The translations under genes were made by a program, and so were the position numbers. The notes below the pieces were generated by a model, which saw nothing but the letters and a program-made list of their open reading frames with translations, did no database searches and was not told the DNA's origin. This document shows, in pieces, positions 1 through 5,683 of a DNA stretch of 10,170 nucleotides. The stretch's first letter is position 1, and each line of letters begins with the position of its first letter. The stretch lies in the NCBI GenBank assembly GCA_009697555.1, contig WLQV01000020.1, positions 1 to 10,170 of the forward strand, given 5' to 3'. Source of the DNA: Actinomycetota bacterium (GTDB lineage: Bacteria; Actinomycetota; Actinomycetes; Nanopelagicales; Nanopelagicaceae).

Positions 1-124
1 CAATGAAGCAAGGAAGTTAGCTGGCGCAGCTGGCACCAAGGGCCCAGTTGAGGTTGCCGTTGCTGACCAGTTGAGTGGCCAGATCGATCAGATTGCAGAA
101 ATTTTCTGGGCAACTAAGAAGTAA
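1..124 (+). CDS. 3' end of an unrecognised gene (partial)
   Basis: Reading from base 2, an open frame of 40 codons runs to a TAA at 122-124. The gene begins before the window. The visible C-terminus starts NEARKLAGAAGTKGP and ends QIAEIFWATKK. It is soluble-looking, with an Ala/Gly-rich stretch followed by a probable amphipathic helix, and no membrane segment or cysteine. The amino-acid composition and codon use look like real coding sequence. I do not recognise the family and propose no function. It converges on the thioesterase gene, with only 36 bp between the two stop codons and no strong terminator in that gap. Confidence 0.6.
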   Translation, partial: NEARKLAGAAGTKGPVEVAVADQLSGQIDQIAEIFWATKK

Positions 125-160
125 TTTCTACCGAAGTAAAAGTAGTGAAGCAGTTAGCGC

Positions 161-580
161 CTAATTAATGGGTGCTTGCGCAGTAAGAGTCTGAGCGGCG
201 GTGCGGGCGAGGAAAGATACTCGCTCCACCACCGCTCGCTTCATTTGTGCGGTGGCTACATGTCGCTCACCATCATAAATATCACAATTGAAGCGAACGT
301 TCTTTCCATCTACTTCAACACAATTAGCAATGGCGCGAATTTCTACGCCGATAGAAACTGCCGCCATTACCTCTAAATCAATCGAGAGTAAGCGTGAGGT
401 TTCACCGCTATCTAAGTGCTCCGCCAATGCACCAATTGCGGCGCTCTCCATTAAATGTAAATAATGTGAATTAGATGCAACGGGAAGATCGCCAATACCC
501 ATCGCAACAGCGGTATCTCCGGGGCGAACCACCATGGTGGCCAAACCCACGGCATCGATGAGTGCGTCCGGAGATTGCAT
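161..580 (-). CDS. Hotdog-fold thioesterase, FlK (fluoroacetyl-CoA thioesterase)-like
   Basis: A 139-residue protein with the layout of the FlK-like branch of the hotdog thioesterase superfamily. After a short N-terminus it has VGLATMVVRPGDTAVAMGIGD (residues 11-31, split here by description only), then the long hotdog helix SHYLHLMESAAIGALAEHL (38-56) and the strand pattern SIDLEVMAAVSIGVEIRA (67-84). Members usually hydrolyse small acyl-CoA thioesters in the cytosol; the substrate here is unknown. Glu45 matches the catalytic Glu of FlK (Glu50). By my eye alignment, the FlK Thr42 position is Asn37 and the His76 position is Val71, so the classical triad looks incomplete and activity may differ. 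The gene stands alone on the minus strand and has its own leaderless-type promoter; no Shine-Dalgarno sequence precedes the ATG. Fold assignment is fairly sure, enzyme function is not. Confidence 0.75.
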   Translation of the reverse strand: MQSPDALIDAVGLATMVVRPGDTAVAMGIGDLPVASNSHYLHLMESAAIGALAEHLDSGETSRLLSIDLEVMAAVSIGVEIRAIANCVEVDGKNVRFNCDIYDGERHVATAQMKRAVVERVSFLARTAAQTLTAQAPIN

Positions 581-728
581 ACTTCAACCCTAGCCAGTAG
601 CAAGGAAATTTTTGCTGATTGCGAAGTAAATTACAGCTACTATTTTTCTAGGTACGAAGAGAAATTCTTAGCGCTTTGGTGGCGGGCACTACTGGTAATG
701 AACTTGGCGACCGCGTTACTCGTTACAA
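581..728. other. 148-bp non-coding gap between rsrA and the thioesterase gene
   Basis: This gap lies after the rsrA stop and before the thioesterase start (both genes on the minus strand). It is more AT-rich than its surroundings. It holds the thioesterase -10 element (587-592) and a 9-base symmetric site GTAAATTAC at 626-634, about 34 bp upstream of that -10. I see no clear terminator stem with a T tract after rsrA. A plus-strand open frame across the gap runs into the 3' end of rsrA and looks non-coding (rich in Tyr, Phe and Cys, no recognisable domain). Confidence 0.5.
587..592 (-). promoter_or_regulatory. -10 element of the thioesterase gene (leaderless)
   Basis: On the minus strand TAGGGT is followed by 6 nt (TGAAGT) and the ATG at 580. 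A transcript from this -10 would start at or next to the ATG, giving a leaderless mRNA. No good TTGACA-like -35 lies 16-18 bp upstream. The same hexamer-to-ATG spacing is seen at four other genes in the window. Confidence 0.55.
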
Positions 729-1166
729 CTACTTGTCGAGTTCCCCATCAATATTTTTACTCTCAGTGTGTTCAGGGTGAATGCTCTCAATTTGGGTGCT
801 CTCGATCGTAATTTCACGATGTTCAATGGAGCCAAACTCATCTACTTGAATGGAAATCTCAGTCATCCGGAACTCGGTCACGATCTCACCTGCGCCGCGA
901 CGCATGCCGGCGAGAGATTCTGCGATGGAGTCGTGGAGATCTTGTGGCGCGCTCTCACAGCAACTGCGTGAGAGGAGATCGCGCATCATCGTGTGGATCG
1001 CTTCCTCGTGAGCTGCTTCGGCTCGGCAAGGTAGGCAGGAATCTAAGTGGTGGGAGATTGCAGCGCGACTTGCGACATCTTCTAGCTCGCCATCGAAGAA
1101 AATTACGAATGAATTAAGTACATCGACGCAGGAAATCTCGATCGCGCCATCATGGAAAATACTCAT
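729..1166 (-). CDS. rsrA: Zinc-binding redox anti-sigma factor (RsrA type)
   Basis: A 145-residue cytosolic anti-sigma factor that should bind SigR and release it when its thiols are oxidised. The zinc-associated anti-sigma motif is clear: His40-X3-Cys44-X2-Cys47, with Cys13 ahead of it. These match His37, Cys41, Cys44 and Cys11 of Streptomyces RsrA, whose zinc-bound thiols form the switch disulfide (Cys11-Cys44, here Cys13-Cys47). A Cys69-Cys70 pair matches the CC pair of the Streptomyces protein. The helical part ends near residue 90. After it comes an extra tail of about 55 residues, acidic and strand-like ([20 protein letters not shown]), which makes the protein longer than the roughly 105-residue Streptomyces protein. 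The ATG lies inside the sigR stop (ATGA), and a strong GGAGGTG sits 5 nt upstream at the end of sigR, so the two are translated in step. Confidence 0.88.
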   Translation of the reverse strand: MSIFHDGAIEISCVDVLNSFVIFFDGELEDVASRAAISHHLDSCLPCRAEAAHEEAIHTMMRDLLSRSCCESAPQDLHDSIAESLAGMRRGAGEIVTEFRMTEISIQVDEFGSIEHREITIESTQIESIHPEHTESKNIDGELDK

Positions 1167-1765
1167 GATTCACCTCCGACGCTGCTGACATAGCCGCGAT
1201 CTTTCGCGTAATCCATCAAGAGCGCACGCAATTGCTTGCGACCACGATGCAGGCGCGACATCACAGTTCCGGTAGGAATATCGAGAATCTCGGCGATCTC
1301 CTTATAAGAAAAACCCTCAACATCGGAGAAGTAGACCGCCATACGAAACTCTTCGGGGATCTCCTGGAGCGCGCGCTTTACATCGCTATCTGGCATCTTC
1401 TCTAGCGCTTCAACTTCGGCAGATTTTCCTTGATCACTTGTATGTGATGCAGCTTCTGCAATCTGCCAATCCTCTAACTCTGCATTAGAGATCATCGGTT
1501 GGCGCTGCTTCTTGCGATAGTTATTAATAAAAGTTGTAGTCAGAACGCGATAGAGCCAGGCCTTCAAATTGGTACCTGGTTCAAATTGGTGAAAGGAGGC
1601 AAATGCTTTGAGATAAGTATCTTGAACTAAATCGCGCGCATCATCGGGATTCTTTGTGTAGCGAAGGGCAGCGGCATATAACTGATTGGTAAATGCCAAT
1701 GCATCGCGCTCAAATCGCAGAGTGCGATCTGCGGCGCTCTCACGAACAATCTCGGTGGAAGTCAT
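1163..1765 (-). CDS. sigR: ECF RNA polymerase sigma factor SigR/SigH (thiol-oxidative stress)
   Basis: A 200-residue group 4 (ECF) sigma factor of the SigR (Streptomyces) / SigH (Mycobacterium) type. Region 2 runs from about residue 21 to 88, with [15 protein letters not shown] at 41-55 and the DNA-melting part [19 protein letters not shown] at 70-88. After a linker, region 4 covers about 131-185 with the helix-turn-helix [19 protein letters not shown] at 153-171. The family directs genes for thioredoxin, mycothiol and protein turnover under disulfide stress. An ATG at 1774 would add three residues (MGE). I chose 1765 because the upstream ATG lies inside the likely -10 TAAAAT, which is 7 nt from the 1765 ATG. 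The stop overlaps the rsrA start (ATGA). I found no SigR-type promoter (GGAAT-N18-GTT) in the roughly 100 bp upstream, so self-activation is not visible. Confidence 0.9.
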   Translation of the reverse strand: MTSTEIVRESAADRTLRFERDALAFTNQLYAAALRYTKNPDDARDLVQDTYLKAFASFHQFEPGTNLKAWLYRVLTTTFINNYRKKQRQPMISNAELEDWQIAEAASHTSDQGKSAEVEALEKMPDSDVKRALQEIPEEFRMAVYFSDVEGFSYKEIAEILDIPTGTVMSRLHRGRKQLRALLMDYAKDRGYVSSVGGES

Positions 1766-1772
1766 CTCTCCC

Positions 1773-1778
1773 ATTTTA
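1773..1778 (-). promoter_or_regulatory. -10 element of sigR-rsrA (leaderless)
   Basis: Minus-strand TAAAAT followed by CCC/GAG-type sequence GGGAGAG (7 nt) and the ATG at 1765. The hexamer overlaps the alternative ATG at 1774, which would then not be transcribed. The promoter lies directly after the SRAP stop codon (1782-1784). No recognisable -35 is present. The GGGAGAG next to the ATG could be read as a Shine-Dalgarno sequence, but it is too close (0-3 nt) to work well. Confidence 0.5.
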
Positions 1779-1781
1779 GCC

Positions 1782-2507
1782 CTAGAAAAGTGTCTCTGGC
1801 GCGCCGAGTTCTATCGGCTCGGTGAGAGTTGGCCCTGAATTTGCCGCGGAATTCACCTTACGTGAAACGGGATGGAAGATTAAATCTGCGGCTGGATCTT
1901 CCAGCTCCATTAACTCCAACAACTCCGGAACGCTAGTTACGCCAGGATCTAGCCACGAACTCCACCGCTCTGGCGGCATTACTACTGGCATGCGCGAGTG
2001 AATTGTTGCAAGTCCGGCAACTGCTTCGCGGGTAATGATTGCCGCACTTTCAATTTCGTGACCTTCATCAGAGATCCACGTACTCCAAATTCCAGCAAGT
2101 GGAAGTGCGCGTTTAGTTGCAGAGGAGATAAAGAAAGGTTGCTTCGGTGGATAGTCACCGAGTGCGGTCGCCCATTCGTAATATCCATCGGCTGGAATTA
2201 AACAGCGACGTTTGCGAAATGCATCGCGAAATGTTGGCTTCTCATGCACCGATTCACTTCGTGCATTAATTGCATGTGATTGCGAGGTGCGGGCTGCATC
2301 AAATGTTTTCTGCCATGGCGCAATAATTCCCCACGATGCAGTTGCTAGCGAACGTGAATTGTCGCGATCTTGGCGCACAATATAAATATCTACCGTTGGT
2401 GCAATGTTCCAATTAGCGGGCAGTGGCGATTCGGGGCTGGTTCCAGTAATTCCGAACTCTTCTACTAAGTCTGCGACTAAGCGAGACTGCGCAAAGCGAC
2501 CACACAT
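1782..2507 (-). CDS. SRAP/HMCES (YedK-type) abasic-site DNA-protein crosslink protein
   Basis: A 241-residue protein of the SOS-response-associated peptidase (SRAP, formerly DUF159) family. Members crosslink to abasic sites in single-stranded DNA through a thiazolidine bond made by the N-terminal cysteine, shielding the site. The start must be the ATG at 2507, because the protein then begins MCGRF, and Met removal exposes Cys2. A longer in-frame start at 2567 would bury this cysteine and run into aroA. Other family residues are visible: Asn34 in NWNIAPT, Asn81 and Glu85 in NARSE, Glu111 in GYYEW, and His170 in [10 protein letters not shown]. Length is normal. It is divergent from aroA (30 bp apart) and runs in the same direction as sigR-rsrA, with 16 bp to sigR, so read-through into the sigma operon is possible. 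No Shine-Dalgarno sequence; the mRNA is probably leaderless. Confidence 0.9.
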   Translation of the reverse strand: MCGRFAQSRLVADLVEEFGITGTSPESPLPANWNIAPTVDIYIVRQDRDNSRSLATASWGIIAPWQKTFDAARTSQSHAINARSESVHEKPTFRDAFRKRRCLIPADGYYEWATALGDYPPKQPFFISSATKRALPLAGIWSTWISDEGHEIESAAIITREAVAGLATIHSRMPVVMPPERWSSWLDPGVTSVPELLELMELEDPAADLIFHPVSRKVNSAANSGPTLTEPIELGAPETLF

Positions 2508-2514
2508 GAGTAAG

Positions 2515-2520
2515 AGCCTA
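2515..2520 (-). promoter_or_regulatory. -10 element of the SRAP gene (leaderless)
   Basis: Minus-strand TAGGCT followed by 7 nt (CTTACTC) and the ATG at 2507. It is separated by only 5 bp from the opposing aroA -10. Its -35 region would fall on the aroA start codon. I see no conserved -35 sequence. Confidence 0.55.
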
Positions 2521-2525
2521 GACGG

Positions 2526-2531
2526 TAGACT
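2526..2531 (+). promoter_or_regulatory. -10 element of aroA (leaderless)
   Basis: TAGACT followed by 6 nt (TAACCA) and the aroA ATG at 2538, so the transcript should start at or next to the ATG. No Shine-Dalgarno sequence fits in the gap. The matching -35 region (about 2503-2508) would lie on the SRAP start codon and shows no clear consensus. Confidence 0.55.
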
Positions 2532-2537
2532 TAACCA

Positions 2538-3827
2538 ATGAATTCCAGTGGAGCAGGTAGTCCTCATTGGGTTGCGCCATTCCGCGGAAAAGATCCAGTC
2601 GATCTCACTCTCTCAATCCCCGGTTCTAAATCAGTCACTAATCGCGCGCTAATTTTGGCGGCATTAGCCGACTCTCCCACTGTGCTCCATAAAGCACTTC
2701 ACTCCCGCGATACCGATTTAATGATCGCCGGACTTCAAGCAATGGGAGTTGGAGTGAGCGAAGATCAGAGCGCTCTGCAGATTGCACCTGGAAAGCTCAG
2801 TGGTCCAGCAACGATTGATGTGGGAAATGCCGGAACAGTTATGCGCTTTCTTCCACCAGTTGCCGCACTTGCCAATGGCGCAATTACCTTTGATGGCGAT
2901 GCGCGATCACATGAGCGCCCACTTGGTCCTGTTATCGCAGCCCTTGAGGCGCTCGGTGTAAAGATCGATCACGAAAATCGTTATAGCTTGCCAATGAGTG
3001 TTCATGGCACTGGTGCAATTGCAGGTGGCGAAATTGCAATCGATGCAAGTGCATCGAGCCAATTCCTCTCTGCACTCCTTCTTATTGGTAGCAATACCGA
3101 AAATGGAATTACGATTTCTCATACTGGTGGCGTACTTCCCTCGATGCCACACATTGAAATGACAATTGCGATGGTGCGCGACTTTGGCGGAGAAATTACC
3201 GTTGATCAGAAAGCGCAAACCTGGCACGTCGCACCGCGAAAATTGCACGGCATGGAACTCACTATTGAGCCAGATCTCTCTAATGCTGCGCCATTTCTCT
3301 CTATTGCAATGGCGGTCGGTGGCAGCGTCACAATTAAAGATTGGCCAAGTTCTACTACTCAACCAGGCGGTGAGTTACCTGCAATTCTCGAGCGCATGGG
3401 TGCGAAAACTTCGCTGGGCAAAGATGGACTTACTCTGACAAGTAATGGCCTCATTCATGGAATTGATATCGATCTCCATGACCTTGGTGAGTTAACACCG
3501 GCAATTGCCGCACTTGCAGCACTCGCTGATTCACCATCGCGAATTACCGGTATTGGTCATTTGCGTCTGCACGAAACAGATCGCTTGGCTGCCCTCACTA
3601 CTGAAATTAATGGACTGGGCGGCAAAGTAAAAGAATCACCTGATTCACTTGAATTTACACCGGCGCCACTTCATAAGGGAATTTTCCATACTTATGAAGA
3701 TCATCGCTTAGCAACTGCTGGTGCCGTCATTGGTTTAGTAGTTAAGGATCTTGAAGTAGAGAACATTGATACGACCAAAAAGACCCTGCCTAACTTTGCG
3801 CAGATGTGGAGCGATCTCCTTCGATGA
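2538..3827 (+). CDS. aroA: 3-phosphoshikimate 1-carboxyvinyltransferase (EPSP synthase)
   Basis: A 429-residue enzyme joining shikimate 3-phosphate and phosphoenolpyruvate, the sixth step of the shikimate pathway to chorismate, in the cytosol. Visible family motifs are PGSKSVTNRALIL (residues 28-40, Lys31 and Arg36 binding substrate), VGNAGTVMRFLPP (95-107), RSHERPLGP (123-131), SASSQFLSALL (171-181), DLGELTPAIAALA (315-327), LHETDRLAAL (344-353) and YEDHRLATAGAV (386-397). The length is normal and the frame intact. Glu318 takes the place of the catalytic Asp313 of the E. coli enzyme and His345 the place of Lys340. Phe104 stands where E. coli has Pro101. As far as I recall these are lineage features of actinobacterial enzymes. 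The stop overlaps the rsgA start (ATGA), so aroA and rsgA form an operon driven by the leaderless-type promoter at 2526. Confidence 0.95.
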   Translation: MNSSGAGSPHWVAPFRGKDPVDLTLSIPGSKSVTNRALILAALADSPTVLHKALHSRDTDLMIAGLQAMGVGVSEDQSALQIAPGKLSGPATIDVGNAGTVMRFLPPVAALANGAITFDGDARSHERPLGPVIAALEALGVKIDHENRYSLPMSVHGTGAIAGGEIAIDASASSQFLSALLLIGSNTENGITISHTGGVLPSMPHIEMTIAMVRDFGGEITVDQKAQTWHVAPRKLHGMELTIEPDLSNAAPFLSIAMAVGGSVTIKDWPSSTTQPGGELPAILERMGAKTSLGKDGLTLTSNGLIHGIDIDLHDLGELTPAIAALAALADSPSRITGIGHLRLHETDRLAALTTEINGLGGKVKESPDSLEFTPAPLHKGIFHTYEDHRLATAGAVIGLVVKDLEVENIDTTKKTLPNFAQMWSDLLR

Positions 3828-4849
3828 GTGAAAAATACCGTCGATTCGATGAGTCACATGCACGAGTTCGCCCTAGTGGCGGAACCCGCCCCCGCAGTAA
3901 AGATCGACCATCCCATAGCGATGCAGTTCGCGCATTTGTCACAACAGTGGATCGTGGGCGAATTACCTGCGTCTTAGAAAATGGCGATGAAATCACAGCA
4001 ACAACAGCGCGCGAATTGGGCAGAAAATCAGTTGTTGTCGGTGATTACGTTGGCGTGGTCGGTGATGTCAGCGGCAAAGATGGAAGCTTGGGGCGCATCG
4101 TCACTATCCAAGAGCGGCGCAATACTTTAAGTCGCAGCATCGATGATGTTGCAAAAGTGGAGCGCACCATTGTGGCCAATATCGATCAGATCGTTATCGT
4201 TGTTGCGGCGGCAAATCCAGAGCCACGTCGCGGTCTTATCGATCGCTTCTTAGTCTGCGCTTTCCACGAAAACATCCAACCGGTAATTTTGATTACCAAG
4301 ATTGATATTGCAGCGATACCAGATTTTATGAGCGAATATGAAGTTCTAGGAATTCCGATTCTGCAGAAGAGCAAGGATGGTTCGCTCAAAGAGATCCAAG
4401 ATCTTCTTGCTGAGAAGAAATCAGTTCTAGTTGGCCACTCTGGTGTCGGAAAATCAACTCTCATTAATCAATTGATTCCCGCTGCGCTGCGTGCAACTGG
4501 AATTGTTAATGAGAGTACTGGGCGCGGTCGCCACACATCTTCGAGTGCAATTGCACTGCCGCTAGAAGGGACAACTTCTGGAAGCGAGAATTCCGGATGG
4601 ATTATTGATACTCCCGGCATTCGCGCATTTGGTTTGGCGCACATTGATCCCGAGCGAATTCTTGGCGCATTCCCCGAGCTCTACGAAGTCTCCCAAACCT
4701 GCATGAGCAACTGCTCCCATCAAGGTAGCGACTGTGCAATTGCTACCTGGGCAAGTGCTGCCACTGGGCGCGAAGGTGAGATCAGAATCGCTCGATTAGA
4801 GAGCCTGCGTACCCTGCTCGACACTAAATTAGATGTGACACTGGACTAG
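3824..4849 (+). CDS. rsgA: Small ribosomal subunit biogenesis GTPase RsgA
   Basis: A 341-residue circularly permuted GTPase that acts late in 30S ribosomal subunit assembly. An N-terminal basic, disordered stretch (1-32) is followed by an OB fold (about 36-100). The GTPase motifs come in permuted order G4-G1-G2-G3: TKID at 158-161, the P-loop GHSGVGKST at 204-212, GRGRHTSS at 233-240 and DTPG at 262-265. The C-terminal zinc site is compact: Cys293-X3-Cys297-X-His299-X4-Cys304. The ATG at 3824 shares four bases with the aroA stop (ATGA), the usual sign of coupled translation. A GTG at 3806 would add six residues within aroA and is less likely. The only SD-like GGAG (3808-3811) is far from the ATG and can pair with CTCC at 3816-3819, so coupling to aroA probably drives initiation. 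Confidence 0.94.
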   Translation: MSEKYRRFDESHARVRPSGGTRPRSKDRPSHSDAVRAFVTTVDRGRITCVLENGDEITATTARELGRKSVVVGDYVGVVGDVSGKDGSLGRIVTIQERRNTLSRSIDDVAKVERTIVANIDQIVIVVAAANPEPRRGLIDRFLVCAFHENIQPVILITKIDIAAIPDFMSEYEVLGIPILQKSKDGSLKEIQDLLAEKKSVLVGHSGVGKSTLINQLIPAALRATGIVNESTGRGRHTSSSAIALPLEGTTSGSENSGWIIDTPGIRAFGLAHIDPERILGAFPELYEVSQTCMSNCSHQGSDCAIATWASAATGREGEIRIARLESLRTLLDTKLDVTLD

Positions 4850-4852
4850 GCT
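4847..4852 (+). promoter_or_regulatory. -10 element of hisN, overlapping the rsgA stop codon
   Basis: TAGGCT begins with the TAG stop codon of rsgA and is followed by 6 nt (GGATTT) and the hisN ATG at 4859. This would give hisN (and copA behind it) a leaderless transcript of its own in addition to read-through from aroA-rsgA. No convincing -35 is visible within the rsgA 3' end. Confidence 0.5.
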
Positions 4853-4858
4853 GGATTT

Positions 4859-5683
4859 ATGAGCGCGCAAAGTTCCGGAACATCCAAATACAGCGCCGAC
4901 TTAGCGCTGGCGCAAGAACTTGCCGATGCCGCAGATGTAATAACAACGTCGCGTTATCGCGCACTTGATCTCGTCATTACAACGAAGCCAGATGCCACCC
5001 CTGTTACCGATGCAGATAAGGCAGTTGAGAGCGCACTGCGTGAGTTAATTACCAAAGTGCGACCTGGCGACAAAATAATTGGTGAAGAGTTTGGCAATGA
5101 TGGATCAGATGCAAAGGCAAGTGGTCGCCACTGGGTAATTGATCCGATCGATGGAACTAAAAACTTTATGCGTGCGGTTCCAGTCTGGGCCACTCTTATT
5201 GCACTGGTCGAAAATGGTGAAGTTGTTGTTGGCGTTATTAGCGCTCCAGCACTCAATCGCCGTTGGTATGCGGCAAAAGGTAGTGGCGCCTATGTTCATT
5301 CGCTGCCTGGTACGGAGAATAATTCACTTCGAAAGATTTCAGTATCGAAGGTCGCGCAACTTTCTGATGCTTCGCTCTCCTTCTCGGATTTAGTCGGTTG
5401 GGGCGTTAATCGCGATAACTTCATCGCGCTGATGGATCAGGTTTGGCGCACACGTGGCATCGGAGATTTCTGGTCACACATGCTCGTTGCCGAAGGGGCA
5501 GTTGATATTGCAGCTGAACCATCCCTTGCACTCTGGGATATGGCAGCGATCGACATTATTGTGCGCGAGGCTGGCGGAACATTTACCGATTTAAGTGGCG
5601 CAGCTGGGCCACATGGAAAGAGCGCAGTAAGTAGTAACTCACTACTGCATAGCGCAGCGTTGAAAAAAATTACTCATGGCTGA
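4859..5683 (+). CDS. hisN: Histidinol-phosphatase, inositol monophosphatase family (HisN)
   Basis: A 274-residue Mg-dependent phosphatase of the inositol monophosphatase family. Metal-binding motifs are intact: [15 protein letters not shown] (43-57), GEEFG (75-79, Glu76 and Glu77), [19 protein letters not shown] (92-110, Asp95 and Asp98) and [15 protein letters not shown] (226-240, Asp227). Sequence style and position after aroA-rsgA point to the actinobacterial histidinol-phosphate phosphatase, the step before histidinol dehydrogenase in histidine synthesis. An inositol or other sugar monophosphatase cannot be excluded from sequence alone. It starts 9 bp after rsgA without a Shine-Dalgarno sequence and has a leaderless-type -10 at the rsgA stop. 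Its last eight bases overlap the copper ATPase gene (ATGGCTGA). Confidence 0.85.
   Translation: MSAQSSGTSKYSADLALAQELADAADVITTSRYRALDLVITTKPDATPVTDADKAVESALRELITKVRPGDKIIGEEFGNDGSDAKASGRHWVIDPIDGTKNFMRAVPVWATLIALVENGEVVVGVISAPALNRRWYAAKGSGAYVHSLPGTENNSLRKISVSKVAQLSDASLSFSDLVGWGVNRDNFIALMDQVWRTRGIGDFWSHMLVAEGAVDIAAEPSLALWDMAAIDIIVREAGGTFTDLSGAAGPHGKSAVSSNSLLHSAALKKITHG

Noticed and set aside
156..176. Stem AGCGCC / GGTGCT at the junction of the two convergent genes as a terminator
   Set aside because: Only six pairs including a G-U, partly inside the thioesterase stop region, with no T tract on either strand.
575..811. Plus-strand open frame of 78 codons across the rsrA-thioesterase gap
   Set aside because: It runs into the 3' end of rsrA, has no recognisable domain, promoter or ribosome binding site, and an odd residue mix.
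1803..1818. GCCGA / TCGGC hairpin shortly upstream of the sigR promoter
   Set aside because: Five pairs only, inside the SRAP coding end, with no T tract; likely a by-product of coding sequence.
2508..2567. 20-residue N-terminal extension of the SRAP protein
   Set aside because: It would bury the catalytic Cys2 and cross the aroA start; the protein must begin MCGRF.
2830..2850. Phe in place of E. coli Pro101 in AroA as a sign of unusual inhibitor tolerance
   Set aside because: This appears to be a normal feature of actinobacterial enzymes and says nothing specific here.
3806..3823. GTG start for rsgA six codons upstream
   Set aside because: The ATG at 3824 makes a typical ATGA overlap with aroA, and the extra residues are not part of the fold.
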